Positions 34,065-41,844 of a DNA stretch of 64,000 nt are shown in pieces. Position 1 is the stretch's first letter, and each line of letters starts with the position of its first letter. Source of the stretch: Rhodanobacteraceae bacterium (GTDB lineage Bacteria > Pseudomonadota > Gammaproteobacteria > Xanthomonadales > Rhodanobacteraceae); contig SCQU01000010.1 in assembly GCA_004299555.1 (NCBI GenBank), forward strand, positions 62,001 to 126,000, in the 5' to 3' direction. A program made the translations under genes and the position numbers. Under the pieces are notes generated by a model, which had not been told where the DNA came from, ran no database searches, and saw nothing but the letters and a program-made list of their open reading frames with translations.

Positions 34065-34549
34065 GCAACGTCCCACCAGGTTGCCCGGTGCGCCAGTACC
34101 TCGCGCGCGATCTGCTGCGCCCGGCCGAGGTCGTGGTTCCGGTAGTTTCCGCACTGGTCGACCCGGGCGTAGGGCACGGCGCTGGCCTGAAGCACGCCCC
34201 TGAGGATGGCTTCCAGGGTGCCTTCGATGGCCTCGCGGCGGCCTTCGTTCAGCAGCGTGAGGTAGAAGCCGGTCTGGCAACCCATGACGCCGAGGCCGAT
34301 GAAGTGCCCGGGCAGCAGGCGCTGGAAACCTTCCAGCAGGAAATGCTCGAGCGAGTGCAGTTCAGTGCTCGACAGGCATTGTCCGGCATTCGGGTGGCGC
34401 AGGCGCAGGTCGATGCAGTAAACGGTGTCGCCCGCTGGCCCCCGCCGGGCCGAGCGCAGCTTGACGCAGGGCGCCTTCAGCCGGCGATGGTCCAACTCGC
34501 CGATGGTGTCTGGAGACCAGCCGAGTTGCTCGTACCCCGTCATGACCAT
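34055..34549 (-). CDS. LuxS-type S-ribosylhomocysteine lyase-like enzyme
   Basis: This 164-residue protein is a LuxS homologue with its catalytic set intact: H21 in the ELDHRRLKAP motif, the zinc histidines H65 and H69 with general base E68 in LHSLEHFLLEGF, C91 in MGCQTGFYLTLL, and the third zinc ligand C133 in DQCGNYRNHD. DLRLRHPN and RAQQIAREVL also follow LuxS. LuxS cleaves S-ribosylhomocysteine to homocysteine and DPD, the precursor of AI-2. Here the gene is embedded between a TIM-barrel gene and a sugar-phosphate cyclase gene and overlaps the latter. It may recycle SAM by-products or act on a related sugar; no pfs gene is in the window. AI-2 signalling is possible but not shown. Confidence 0.85.
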   Translation of the reverse strand: MVMTGYEQLGWSPDTIGELDHRRLKAPCVKLRSARRGPAGDTVYCIDLRLRHPNAGQCLSSTELHSLEHFLLEGFQRLLPGHFIGLGVMGCQTGFYLTLLNEGRREAIEGTLEAILRGVLQASAVPYARVDQCGNYRNHDLGRAQQIAREVLAHRATWWDVAWP

Positions 34550-34574
34550 TGCCGCCTGAACATGCCAGTAGCCC

Positions 34575-35828
34575 TCATGCCGGTTGTGCGAACCGGGTGG
34601 TCAGTGGCGCCAGGTGCCGGTAGCTGTCGGTCAAGGCGTCTTCCCAGGCATCGACGTGGTGGTAGAGCTCGACCGCGCCATAGCCGTTGAAACCATGGTC
34701 GACCAGCGCCTTGAAGCTGGCCCCCAGATCCAGCGTGCCCTTGCCGGGAATTTCATGAAAATGCACGACGCCGGTACGGGTGTTCGCGACCATCTTGTCG
34801 ACCAGCGCGGGGTTTCTGGCGCCGCGCAAATACGCGACGATGGGCCGCGCGCGCTCGAGTACGTCGAAACTCAGGCCGGGCATGGAGATCAGGTAGGTGA
34901 AGATTTCATCATCCAGCGGCGACGGCCCGGCGTACAGGCCCGAGTAGTCGAGCAAGGTTGGCCTTGGCCGCACGCCGGCGCGTGCCAGCAGCGTGTCGAT
35001 GCGGCGGCGCTGCACCGGATCGGGCTGGTGGTCGCAGAAATACAGCGGATGCTGGCGGTCCACCAGCAGGTAGTCCGCGGTAGCCGGAAAATAAACCAGC
35101 GTGCCGGCGGCGTTGGGATCGAAAGCCAGGTTCTCGGCATCTTCGACGATTTTCAGGTTGTAGCCCTCGCGCGCGTCGGAGATGTGCAGGTAGCGGGCGT
35201 ACGGTGCCGCCTTGGCGAGCGCGCCGGTGTAGTTGGGCTCCGAGCAGTAGGCGTGGCAGATATCGATGTGCAGCGCAAAGCGCTTGGATCCGACCGCCTC
35301 GATCAACGCCACACCTTGGTCCAGGGTCTCGATGAACATCCCTGGTTCCGGTTCGATCAGCAGCGTGATGTCTTCGTCGTCGTGGAGTTCACGCAGGCAT
35401 TCGTGGATACTGTCCACCAGCAGCTCGCGCGGGTCCGCCGCCGGGTCGCGCACATGCTCCGCACGAATGAAACCGCTGCCGAAGGTGACCAGATTCACCC
35501 CCAGGTGGCGGGCCACCCGGATACCCCGCTTGATGAGGTCGATGCGGCGTTTGCGCCCGGCCAGGTCCAGCGTCAGCAAGGAAGGTTCGTGCGGCTGCGA
35601 CGGCGTAAAGAAGTGCGAGGCTGTGGCGACGCAGGCGGCGGCAATGCCGGCGGTGTCCAGGCGCTTTCTCACCGCGTCCAGACCGGCGCTGGTGATGCCA
35701 AAGGGGTTGAGTTGCTCCCGGTGGAACGCGAGCTCGATGCCGTCATAGCCTGTCCGCGCCACGGCATCGATTGCATCCAGGAGGGGCAGCCGGGTCAAGC
35801 CGAAGGTACTGTAAGCGAGTTGGATCAT
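34575..35828 (-). CDS. Xylose-isomerase-like TIM-barrel protein (sugar phosphate isomerase/epimerase family)
   Basis: This 417-residue protein has the AP-endonuclease-2/xylose-isomerase-like barrel in its first 280 residues: LAYSTFGLTRLPLLDAIDAV, TGYDGIELAFH (strand 2 with a metal-type Glu), LLIEPEPGMFI (Glu near strand 5), FALHIDICHAY (Asp, His) and RYLHISDAREG (His, Asp). The C-terminal part, with VVHFHEIPGKGTLD and GYGAVELYHHVDAWEDAL, looks like the end of a second barrel or a continuation with further Glu/His ligands. Length and motifs suggest a metal-dependent isomerase or epimerase. It is the first gene of the five-gene operon and diverges from hemN. It is not a clear match to EboE, the barrel protein of ebo clusters. 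Confidence 0.75.
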   Translation of the reverse strand: MIQLAYSTFGLTRLPLLDAIDAVARTGYDGIELAFHREQLNPFGITSAGLDAVRKRLDTAGIAAACVATASHFFTPSQPHEPSLLTLDLAGRKRRIDLIKRGIRVARHLGVNLVTFGSGFIRAEHVRDPAADPRELLVDSIHECLRELHDDEDITLLIEPEPGMFIETLDQGVALIEAVGSKRFALHIDICHAYCSEPNYTGALAKAAPYARYLHISDAREGYNLKIVEDAENLAFDPNAAGTLVYFPATADYLLVDRQHPLYFCDHQPDPVQRRRIDTLLARAGVRPRPTLLDYSGLYAGPSPLDDEIFTYLISMPGLSFDVLERARPIVAYLRGARNPALVDKMVANTRTGVVHFHEIPGKGTLDLGASFKALVDHGFNGYGAVELYHHVDAWEDALTDSYRHLAPLTTRFAQPA

Positions 35829-35976
35829 GCTCGGGAAATCTTGTCAGGCGCGCACGGCGGAAGGCCAGGTGCAGCGGGCGGTCAACGTTCGCGCCGAAGC
35901 CGGTCAAGCGTAACCGTTGCGCCGTCCCGCGGCCTGGACGTGGCGCGCAGCGTGAGGGCGGCACGACCCGCACACC

Positions 35977-36037
35977 ATGATGCAGGTCATGCAAATGCGA
36001 TGTAGTGGCAACCGTGCGATTGCCTGATCCAGGTCAT
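35977..36037 (+). promoter_or_regulatory. Two FNR-like boxes in the hemN / cyclase-operon divergent region
   Basis: ATGAT-GCAG-GTCAT (35977-35990) and CTGAT-CCAG-GTCAT (36024-36037) each keep the TGAT-N4-GTCA core of an FNR site; their centres are 47 bases apart. They lie 36-95 bases before the hemN ATG at 36072 and about 150-210 bases before the divergent TIM-barrel gene at 35828. hemN is a classical FNR/ANR target in other bacteria. No strong -10 element is obvious on either strand. Confidence 0.5.
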
Positions 36038-36071
36038 GGCCCGAGCCCCCCGGCCTGACAGACTCACCGGC

Positions 36072-37472
36072 ATGAGCGCGCACATCCGACCCCCCCAATT
36101 CGATCCGGCGCTGGTTGCGCGTTACGACGTCGCCGGGCCACGCTACACCAGCTATCCGACCGCCCCGCGGTTCCGGTCCGACTTCAACGAAACCGCGTTG
36201 CGGGCCGTGATCCGGGAGTCCAACGAGGAGCCGATCCCGCGGTCGCTTTCGTTGTACGTGCACATCCCTTTTTGCACCAGCCCCTGTTTCTTTTGCGGCT
36301 GCAACCGGATCATCACCCGTGATCCCGCGCAGGCCGGCCGCTATCTGGAGCGGTTGTACCGCGAGATCGAGTTGACCGCGCCGCAGTTCAGCCGCGATCG
36401 GCTGGTTCGACAGCTGCATTTCGGCGGCGGAACGCCGAACTTCCTCGGCATCGAACTTATGCGCGAGCTCCTCGGGTCGCTGGCCCACAACTTCAGTTTC
36501 AGCAGCGAGCCCGAGCGTGAGTACGGTATCGAGATCGACCCGCGCCACGCCGATGCGGACTACGTACGCGAGCTGGGCCGGCTTGGCTTCAACCGGATCT
36601 CGATTGGCGTCCAGGATCTGGACCCCAAGGTGCAGCACGCAGTCAATCGCGTACAGACCTTCGAGCAGATCCAGGACGTCATTGTGGGGGCGCGTGCGGC
36701 GCAATTCCGTTCGGTAAGCATTGACCTTATTTATGGACTGCCGTTCCAGTCCGTGGCTGGCTTTGGCCGCACCCTGGACCGTATCGAGCAGCTGGAGCCG
36801 GACCGTGTGGTCGTGTACGGCTACGCGCACCTGCCGGAGATGTTCAAGGCCCAACGCCAGATCCGCGCAGAGGACCTGCCTGACCCCGCCATCCGCCTGG
36901 CGTTGTTTGGCTGCGCACTGGAGCGGCTCACCGCAGCGGGCTATGTCTACATTGGCATGGACCACTTCGCGCGCGTCCAGGACGAACTGGCCGTGGCACA
37001 ACGCGATGGCAGCCTGCAGCGCAACTTCCAGGGCTATTCGACCCATGGCGAGTGCGACATCGTTGGCCTCGGCGTCAGCGCGATCGGCCGCATCAGCAAT
37101 ACCTACAGCCAGAATGCGCGCGACCTGGTCGGATACTATGCGGCGCTGGACAATGGACGCCTGCCGGTCGTGCGCGGCTTGCACCTCGACCAGGATGATT
37201 TGATCCGGCGTGCATTGATCAACGAGTTGATGTGTTACGGGGCGGTTGACAAACGCGCCTTCGGCGATCACAACGGTATCGTGTTCGACGACTACTTCCG
37301 GCGTGAACTGCAGCGCCTGCAGGAGCTGGTTGCCGACGGTCTGGTCGAAGAGGACGACAACCGGATCAAGGCAACCCCGCGCGGGCGCCTGCTGGTGCGA
37401 ATCATCGCGATGTGCTTTGATGCATACCTCGGTGAGGATGCGCAAGTTCCGCGCTATTCGCGCGTGATCTGA
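36072..37472 (+). CDS. hemN: Oxygen-independent coproporphyrinogen III dehydrogenase HemN
   Basis: HemN is the radical-SAM enzyme that makes protoporphyrinogen IX under anaerobic conditions, providing haem for nitrate and NO reductases. The product is about 466 residues. The cluster motif is YVHIPFCTSPCFFCGCNR, with the extra cysteine typical of HemN, followed by LHFGGGTPNFL and IEIDPRHADADYV. The ATG at 36072 gives the usual N-terminus; the frame is open 12 codons further upstream. It is followed 29 bases later by fnr, so the two may be transcribed together. Confidence 0.95.
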   Translation: MSAHIRPPQFDPALVARYDVAGPRYTSYPTAPRFRSDFNETALRAVIRESNEEPIPRSLSLYVHIPFCTSPCFFCGCNRIITRDPAQAGRYLERLYREIELTAPQFSRDRLVRQLHFGGGTPNFLGIELMRELLGSLAHNFSFSSEPEREYGIEIDPRHADADYVRELGRLGFNRISIGVQDLDPKVQHAVNRVQTFEQIQDVIVGARAAQFRSVSIDLIYGLPFQSVAGFGRTLDRIEQLEPDRVVVYGYAHLPEMFKAQRQIRAEDLPDPAIRLALFGCALERLTAAGYVYIGMDHFARVQDELAVAQRDGSLQRNFQGYSTHGECDIVGLGVSAIGRISNTYSQNARDLVGYYAALDNGRLPVVRGLHLDQDDLIRRALINELMCYGAVDKRAFGDHNGIVFDDYFRRELQRLQELVADGLVEEDDNRIKATPRGRLLVRIIAMCFDAYLGEDAQVPRYSRVI

Positions 37473-37501
37473 CTGGCCGTATCCCTCGTGTGGGTGATGT
37501 C

Positions 37502-38263
37502 ATGAACGCCAGGTATCAGGTGGAACGCCTGCCCGAACCCGGGTGTTCGATGGCCGGTGACGGTGACGAGTCGCACTTGTGCAGCACTTGCGCGTTCTCC
37601 CATGCATGTTTGGCGACGGGCTTTGACAGGGCCAGGCTTTCGGCGCTGGAGTGCGTGGTCGAACATCTGGAGCCCTTTCACGCGGGGGACTTCATTTTCC
37701 GCCGCGGCGACCCGTTCCACGCCCTTTTCGCGCTGCGCTCAGGCGCCGTGAAAATCTGCAGGACCGAAGGCGACAACCATCAGCAGGTGCTGGGCTTTTA
37801 CGGGACCGGTGACGTGATCGGTGTGGGTGGCATTTACAGTCAGCGCTTCCCGTGCGATGCCATAGCGCTGGACGTGACCTACCTGTGCCGTTTGCCGTTT
37901 CCGGCCATCAGCACGCTGGCGTCGCAGATACCCGCCGTACAACAGCACCTGTTGCGGGTATTGAGCGAGCGCCTGGGTTCGGTGCAGCGGCTGAACGGGA
38001 ATTACAGTGCCGACGCGCGTGTCGCGGCGTTCCTGCTTGACTTGGTGGCGCGTGTTGCCGCGCGCGGATTTTCTCCGACGCGCATCCACCTGAGCATGCC
38101 GCGTACCGACATCGCGAGTTACCTGCGGCTGGCGGCGGAAACCGTGAGCCGGGTGATGAGCCGTTTCCGGGCGCGCAAACTGATCGCCGTCCGCGGCCGC
38201 GACGTGGAACTGCTCAATCCCGACCGCCTGCGCGACATCGGCCAGGCGCTCTTGCCCTTGTAG
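37502..38263 (+). CDS. fnr: Fumarate/nitrate reduction regulator FNR
   Basis: This 253-residue CRP/FNR-family activator has the oxygen-sensing cluster cysteines of true FNR/ANR: C27-x2-C30-x5-C36 near the N-terminus and C118 in RFPCDAIAL. The cyclic-nucleotide-fold domain spans about 45-165. The helix-turn-helix near the C-terminus contains TDIASYLRLAAETVSRVMSR; its ExxSR signature is the one that reads TTGAT-type half-sites in E. coli FNR. It is therefore the natural candidate to bind the TTGAY-N4-RTCAA boxes found across this window. The ATG at 37502 is preferred over an ATG four codons upstream. Confidence 0.95.
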   Translation: MNARYQVERLPEPGCSMAGDGDESHLCSTCAFSHACLATGFDRARLSALECVVEHLEPFHAGDFIFRRGDPFHALFALRSGAVKICRTEGDNHQQVLGFYGTGDVIGVGGIYSQRFPCDAIALDVTYLCRLPFPAISTLASQIPAVQQHLLRVLSERLGSVQRLNGNYSADARVAAFLLDLVARVAARGFSPTRIHLSMPRTDIASYLRLAAETVSRVMSRFRARKLIAVRGRDVELLNPDRLRDIGQALLPL

Positions 38264-38339
38264 GCTGGTTCCCGCGAGGTTGCACCGGCGGCACGATGAA
38301 CGCCGCCCGCCGCGACGATCGGCGCCAATTGACCCATGC

Positions 38340-38382
38340 TTGACCGAGGTCAAATGCCGGCGGCGGACCCCGCAAACATAAT
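38340..38382 (+). promoter_or_regulatory. FNR-like class II promoter upstream of nadA-nadB
   Basis: A perfect palindrome TTGAC-CGAG-GTCAA occupies 38340-38353. The -10-like CATAAT lies at 38377-38382, giving a start near 38388-38389 and a box centre at -41.5 to -42.5. About 130 bases of leader follow before the nadA start at 38522. Confidence 0.65.
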
Positions 38383-38521
38383 AGGTGCGGTAAACGCGGG
38401 CCGCTGGTTCCCGATCGCGTTCGGGGCGGCACATGCATCTGGAGCGCGGTGCTCCTGGTGTCTGGACACGCCGCGTGCAGACCGTGTTGCAACGCCTTCC
38501 CTCCACCTGAAGTAGCCTGCC

Positions 38522-39547
38522 GTGAACCCGTCCGCGGATCTACCCACACCCGTCTGGCGTGAGGAGCTCGAGAGCGAATACGCAGCGCTGGCCGCGCGCC
38601 TCGAGCCGCTGGTGCCGTGCCTGGAGATTCCCCTGCACCTGCCGTGGATCGATGCGATCAACAAGCTGAAGAAGCAGCGCGGCGCGGTGATCATGGCGCA
38701 CAGTTACCAGTCGCCCGAGATCTTCCACGGCGTGGCCGACGTCACCGGCGACTCGCTGGGACTGGCCAAGGCGGCGGCCGAGTGCGAGGCCGGATTGATC
38801 GTGCTGTGCGGCGTGCACTTCATGGCTGAAACCGCCAAGATCCTGGCCCCGGAAAAGACGGTGCTGATTCCTGACCTGGACGCGGGCTGTTCGCTGGCGG
38901 CGTCGATCACCGTGGATGACGTGCGCGCCTTGCGCGCCGAGTACCCGCAGGTCCCGGTGGTGAGCTACGCCAACACCTCGGCCGCGGTCAAGGCCGAATC
39001 CGACGCCATCTGCACCTCGGCCAACGCGGTGCAGGTCGTCGAGTCGATGGGAGCGCGCAGGGTGATCTTCCTGCCCGACGAGTTCCTCGGCCGCCACGTG
39101 GCCCGGCAAACCGGCGTGGAGATCATCCTGTGGCATGGGCGCTGCGAGGTACACGAACGGTTCACTGCGCAGGAGGTGCGGCACGTACGCAAGCAATTCG
39201 GTACCAAGGTGGTGGCGCACCCCGAGTGTTCGCCGGAGGTGCTGGCCGAGGCCGATTTCGTCGGCTCCACCACCGCGATGGGCAAGTGGCTCGCGCGCGA
39301 AAAGCCCGCAAAGGTGGCGATGATCACCGAGTGCTCGATGGCCGACAACCTGCGCGCGCAATTCCCAGCCATCCAGTTCATCAAGCCGTGCAACCTGTGC
39401 CCGCACATGCAGCGGATTACCCTGCAGAACATCTACGCGAGCCTGCGTGACCTCAAGCACGCCATCGAGATCCCGGCCGACGTCATCGCCGGCGCGCGCC
39501 GCGCGCTGGAACGCATGCTGGCGGTGGGGCGGCGCGAACCGGTGTGA
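38522..39547 (+). CDS. nadA: Quinolinate synthase NadA
   Basis: NadA condenses iminoaspartate with dihydroxyacetone phosphate to quinolinate for NAD synthesis, using an oxygen-sensitive 4Fe-4S cluster. The 341-residue product shows AVIMAHSYQSPEIFHGVADV, the LCGVHFMAETAKIL motif with a cluster cysteine, PDLDAGCSLAASI, VAHPECSPEVL with a second and CNLCPHMQRITL with the third. The start codon is GTG at 38522. Its stop overlaps the GTG start of nadB. Confidence 0.95.
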   Translation: MNPSADLPTPVWREELESEYAALAARLEPLVPCLEIPLHLPWIDAINKLKKQRGAVIMAHSYQSPEIFHGVADVTGDSLGLAKAAAECEAGLIVLCGVHFMAETAKILAPEKTVLIPDLDAGCSLAASITVDDVRALRAEYPQVPVVSYANTSAAVKAESDAICTSANAVQVVESMGARRVIFLPDEFLGRHVARQTGVEIILWHGRCEVHERFTAQEVRHVRKQFGTKVVAHPECSPEVLAEADFVGSTTAMGKWLAREKPAKVAMITECSMADNLRAQFPAIQFIKPCNLCPHMQRITLQNIYASLRDLKHAIEIPADVIAGARRALERMLAVGRREPV

Positions 39548-40989
39548 AATCCGCGCAGCCGTCCATCGTGGTGATCGGCAGCGGCGTGGCCGGCATGGCT
39601 ACGGCCTTGTCCGCCGCGCCGGCAAACGTTTGCCTGATATGCCCAACGCACGATGGCAGCGGCAGCGCCAGTGCGTTGGCGCAGGGCGGCGTCGCGGCCG
39701 CGGTGGGCGCGGATGACAGCGCGGCCGCGCATGCACGGGACACCCTGGAGGCCGGTGCCTGGCACAACGCCGCCGCCGCGGTTGGCTGGCTGACCGGGGC
39801 GGCACGACCCGCGGTGGCCTGGCTTGAGCAGCACGGCGTGCGTTTCGATCGCGACGGCGAGGGCAACCTGCAACTGGGCCGCGAAGGCGGCCATGCCTGC
39901 AATCGCATCGTGCATGCCGGCGGCGATGCGACCGGTGCGGCCCTGGTGCGGGCGTTGCAGGAATGCTGCCATGGGGCTGCACACGTGCAGTGGCGGGGCA
40001 GTCGCGAGGCTGTTGCGCTGCTGCTGCGCGATGGGCACGTGGTTGGTGTCCGCACGCGCGACGCCGATGGCCGGGACGAATCGCTGGAAGCCGCCGCGGT
40101 CGTCCTGGCCACGGGTGGCATCGGTGCGCTGTATGCGCATACCAGCAACCCCGCGGGCGCCGGCGGTTCCGGGCTGTCACTGGCGTTGGCCGCCGGGGCC
40201 GAGCTGCGTGATCTTGAATTCGTGCAGTTCCACCCGACGGCACTGGCTTCGGGTGGCCAGCACCTGCCGTTGCTGACCGAGGCCCTGCGTGGCGCGGGCG
40301 CGCGTTTGATCGACGCCGAAGACCGGCCCTTGATGGCGGGTCTGCATCCATTGGGCGACCTTGCACCGCGCGACGTGGTGGCGCGCCGCGTATGGCAGGT
40401 GCAGCACGCGGGCGGCGCGGCATGGCTGGATGCCCGCGCAATCACCGGTGACTGGAACCGGCGCTTCCCTACGGTACTGGCCGCTTGTCACGCGCACGGC
40501 CTCGACCCGCGTCAGACGCCGCTGCCGATCACGCCAGTGGCGCACTTTCACATGGGGGGCGTGGCGACCGACCTGGATGGCCGCACCTCGGTTCCTGGCC
40601 TGTTCGCGGTCGGTGAGGTAGCCTGCAACGGTGTGCATGGGGCCAACCGGCTGGCCAGCAATTCGTTGCTCGAGGCGGTGGCCTGCGGCCGTCGCCTGGG
40701 CCGCATGCTGGCGGGTGCCGGCACCACCCCAGGGTCCGCTCGCGGCACGCACCGCTGGGCCGAACGCGGCCCGGCGCTGGCTACGGACGCGCTGCCGTCC
40801 CTGCGGGAACTGCTCTGGCGGGTGGCTGGGCCGGTACGGGAAATGTCCGAGCTGCATGCGGCCTGGCATCGTTGCAACGACGCGGCCGCTGCCGGCTGGC
40901 AAATGCGCGTGGCCACGGCGCTCTTGCGCGCGGCGTGCCGGCGGCGGCAGAGCCTCGGCGCGCATTATCTGCAGGGTGCACCAGCGTAG
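39544..40989 (+). CDS. nadB: L-aspartate oxidase NadB
   Basis: NadB is the FAD enzyme that oxidises aspartate to iminoaspartate, using O2 or, without oxygen, fumarate as acceptor. The 481-residue product has the FAD motif VVIGSGVAGMATALS, the flavin-loop SASALAQGGVAAAVG, DLEFVQFHPTAL and the substrate-binding PVAHFHMGGVATDLDGRTSV with VGEVACNGVHGANRLASNSL. It is somewhat shorter at the C-terminus than E. coli NadB. It starts on a GTG overlapping the nadA stop (GTGA). nadC is not in the window. Confidence 0.95.
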   Translation: MKSAQPSIVVIGSGVAGMATALSAAPANVCLICPTHDGSGSASALAQGGVAAAVGADDSAAAHARDTLEAGAWHNAAAAVGWLTGAARPAVAWLEQHGVRFDRDGEGNLQLGREGGHACNRIVHAGGDATGAALVRALQECCHGAAHVQWRGSREAVALLLRDGHVVGVRTRDADGRDESLEAAAVVLATGGIGALYAHTSNPAGAGGSGLSLALAAGAELRDLEFVQFHPTALASGGQHLPLLTEALRGAGARLIDAEDRPLMAGLHPLGDLAPRDVVARRVWQVQHAGGAAWLDARAITGDWNRRFPTVLAACHAHGLDPRQTPLPITPVAHFHMGGVATDLDGRTSVPGLFAVGEVACNGVHGANRLASNSLLEAVACGRRLGRMLAGAGTTPGSARGTHRWAERGPALATDALPSLRELLWRVAGPVREMSELHAAWHRCNDAAAAGWQMRVATALLRAACRRRQSLGAHYLQGAPA

Positions 40990-41032
40990 CCGCGCGGCCA
41001 ACGGCACGTCGGTGAGGCCGCCCCCACGTCCT

Positions 41033-41812
41033 CTACACGACGCGGTCTACCACAAGCCCCTTGATTTTTGCGATCGCCCACGCAGGATTCAGGCCTTTGG
41101 GGCAGACATTGGTGCCGTTCACGATCGTGTGGCAACGGTACAACTTGAACGGGTCATTCAGAAAGTCGAGCCGCTCACCGGTTGCCTCATCGCGCGAATC
41201 AATGATCCACCGATAGGCCTGCAGCAGCACGGCGGGCCCAAGGAACCGGTCAGGATTCCACCAATAGCTCGGACACGAGGCCGTACAGCAGGCGCACAAT
41301 ATGCATTCATACAGCCCATCAAGTTTTTTGCGATCTTCGGGCGACTGCAGGCGTTCACGCGATCCCGGGGCACTTTTCGTCTGCAACCACGGCTTGATGG
41401 ACGCGTACTGGGCGTAGAAATGGGTAAGGTCAGGGACAAGATCCTTGACGACCGGCAGGTGGGGAAGGGGATAAATATTTACGACCCCATCCCGCAGGTC
41501 ATCCAATGCCGTAATGCAGGCCAACCCGTTTTCGCCATTGATGTTCATGGCGCACGAACCGCACACGCCCTCGCGGCACGACCGCCGCAGGGTCAAGGTT
41601 GGATCGATCTCGTTCTTGATTTTCAAAAGCACGTCGAGGAGCATCGGCGTGCGGCTGACGTCGACCTCGTAGCTGTCCATTCGAGGGTTGCCGCCGGCGT
41701 CCGGGTCCCAGCGGTAGACCCGAAACGTCCTGACTTTCCGCGCTCCGGGGCGTGCGGCGAAGTGCCGGCCTTTACTCACCCTCGACATTTTCGGCAATCT
41801 GAATTCGGCCAT
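41033..41812 (-). CDS. sdhB: Succinate dehydrogenase iron-sulfur subunit SdhB
   Basis: The product, about 259 residues, holds the three iron-sulfur clusters of complex II/fumarate reductase. The 2Fe-2S motif is [20 protein letters not shown] with a later cysteine in GLACITAL; the 4Fe-4S and 3Fe-4S cysteines are in [19 protein letters not shown] and [18 protein letters not shown]. The ATG at 41812 is preferred; a TTG at 41848 would overlap the nuoG stop (TTGA). No sdhA, sdhC or sdhD is adjacent; instead the gene is directly downstream of nuoG, an unusual pairing. Confidence 0.93.
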   Translation of the reverse strand: MAEFRLPKMSRVSKGRHFAARPGARKVRTFRVYRWDPDAGGNPRMDSYEVDVSRTPMLLDVLLKIKNEIDPTLTLRRSCREGVCGSCAMNINGENGLACITALDDLRDGVVNIYPLPHLPVVKDLVPDLTHFYAQYASIKPWLQTKSAPGSRERLQSPEDRKKLDGLYECILCACCTASCPSYWWNPDRFLGPAVLLQAYRWIIDSRDEATGERLDFLNDPFKLYRCHTIVNGTNVCPKGLNPAWAIAKIKGLVVDRVV

Positions 41813-41844
41813 GTCAACCCCTCGGTTTGCGCAAACCGGCTTCC

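Noticed and set aside
34575-35828. Calling the TIM-barrel gene eboE and the operon a true ebo cluster
   Set aside because: The N-terminal sequence does not look like EboE, and other ebo members are absent; only the general enzyme classes match.
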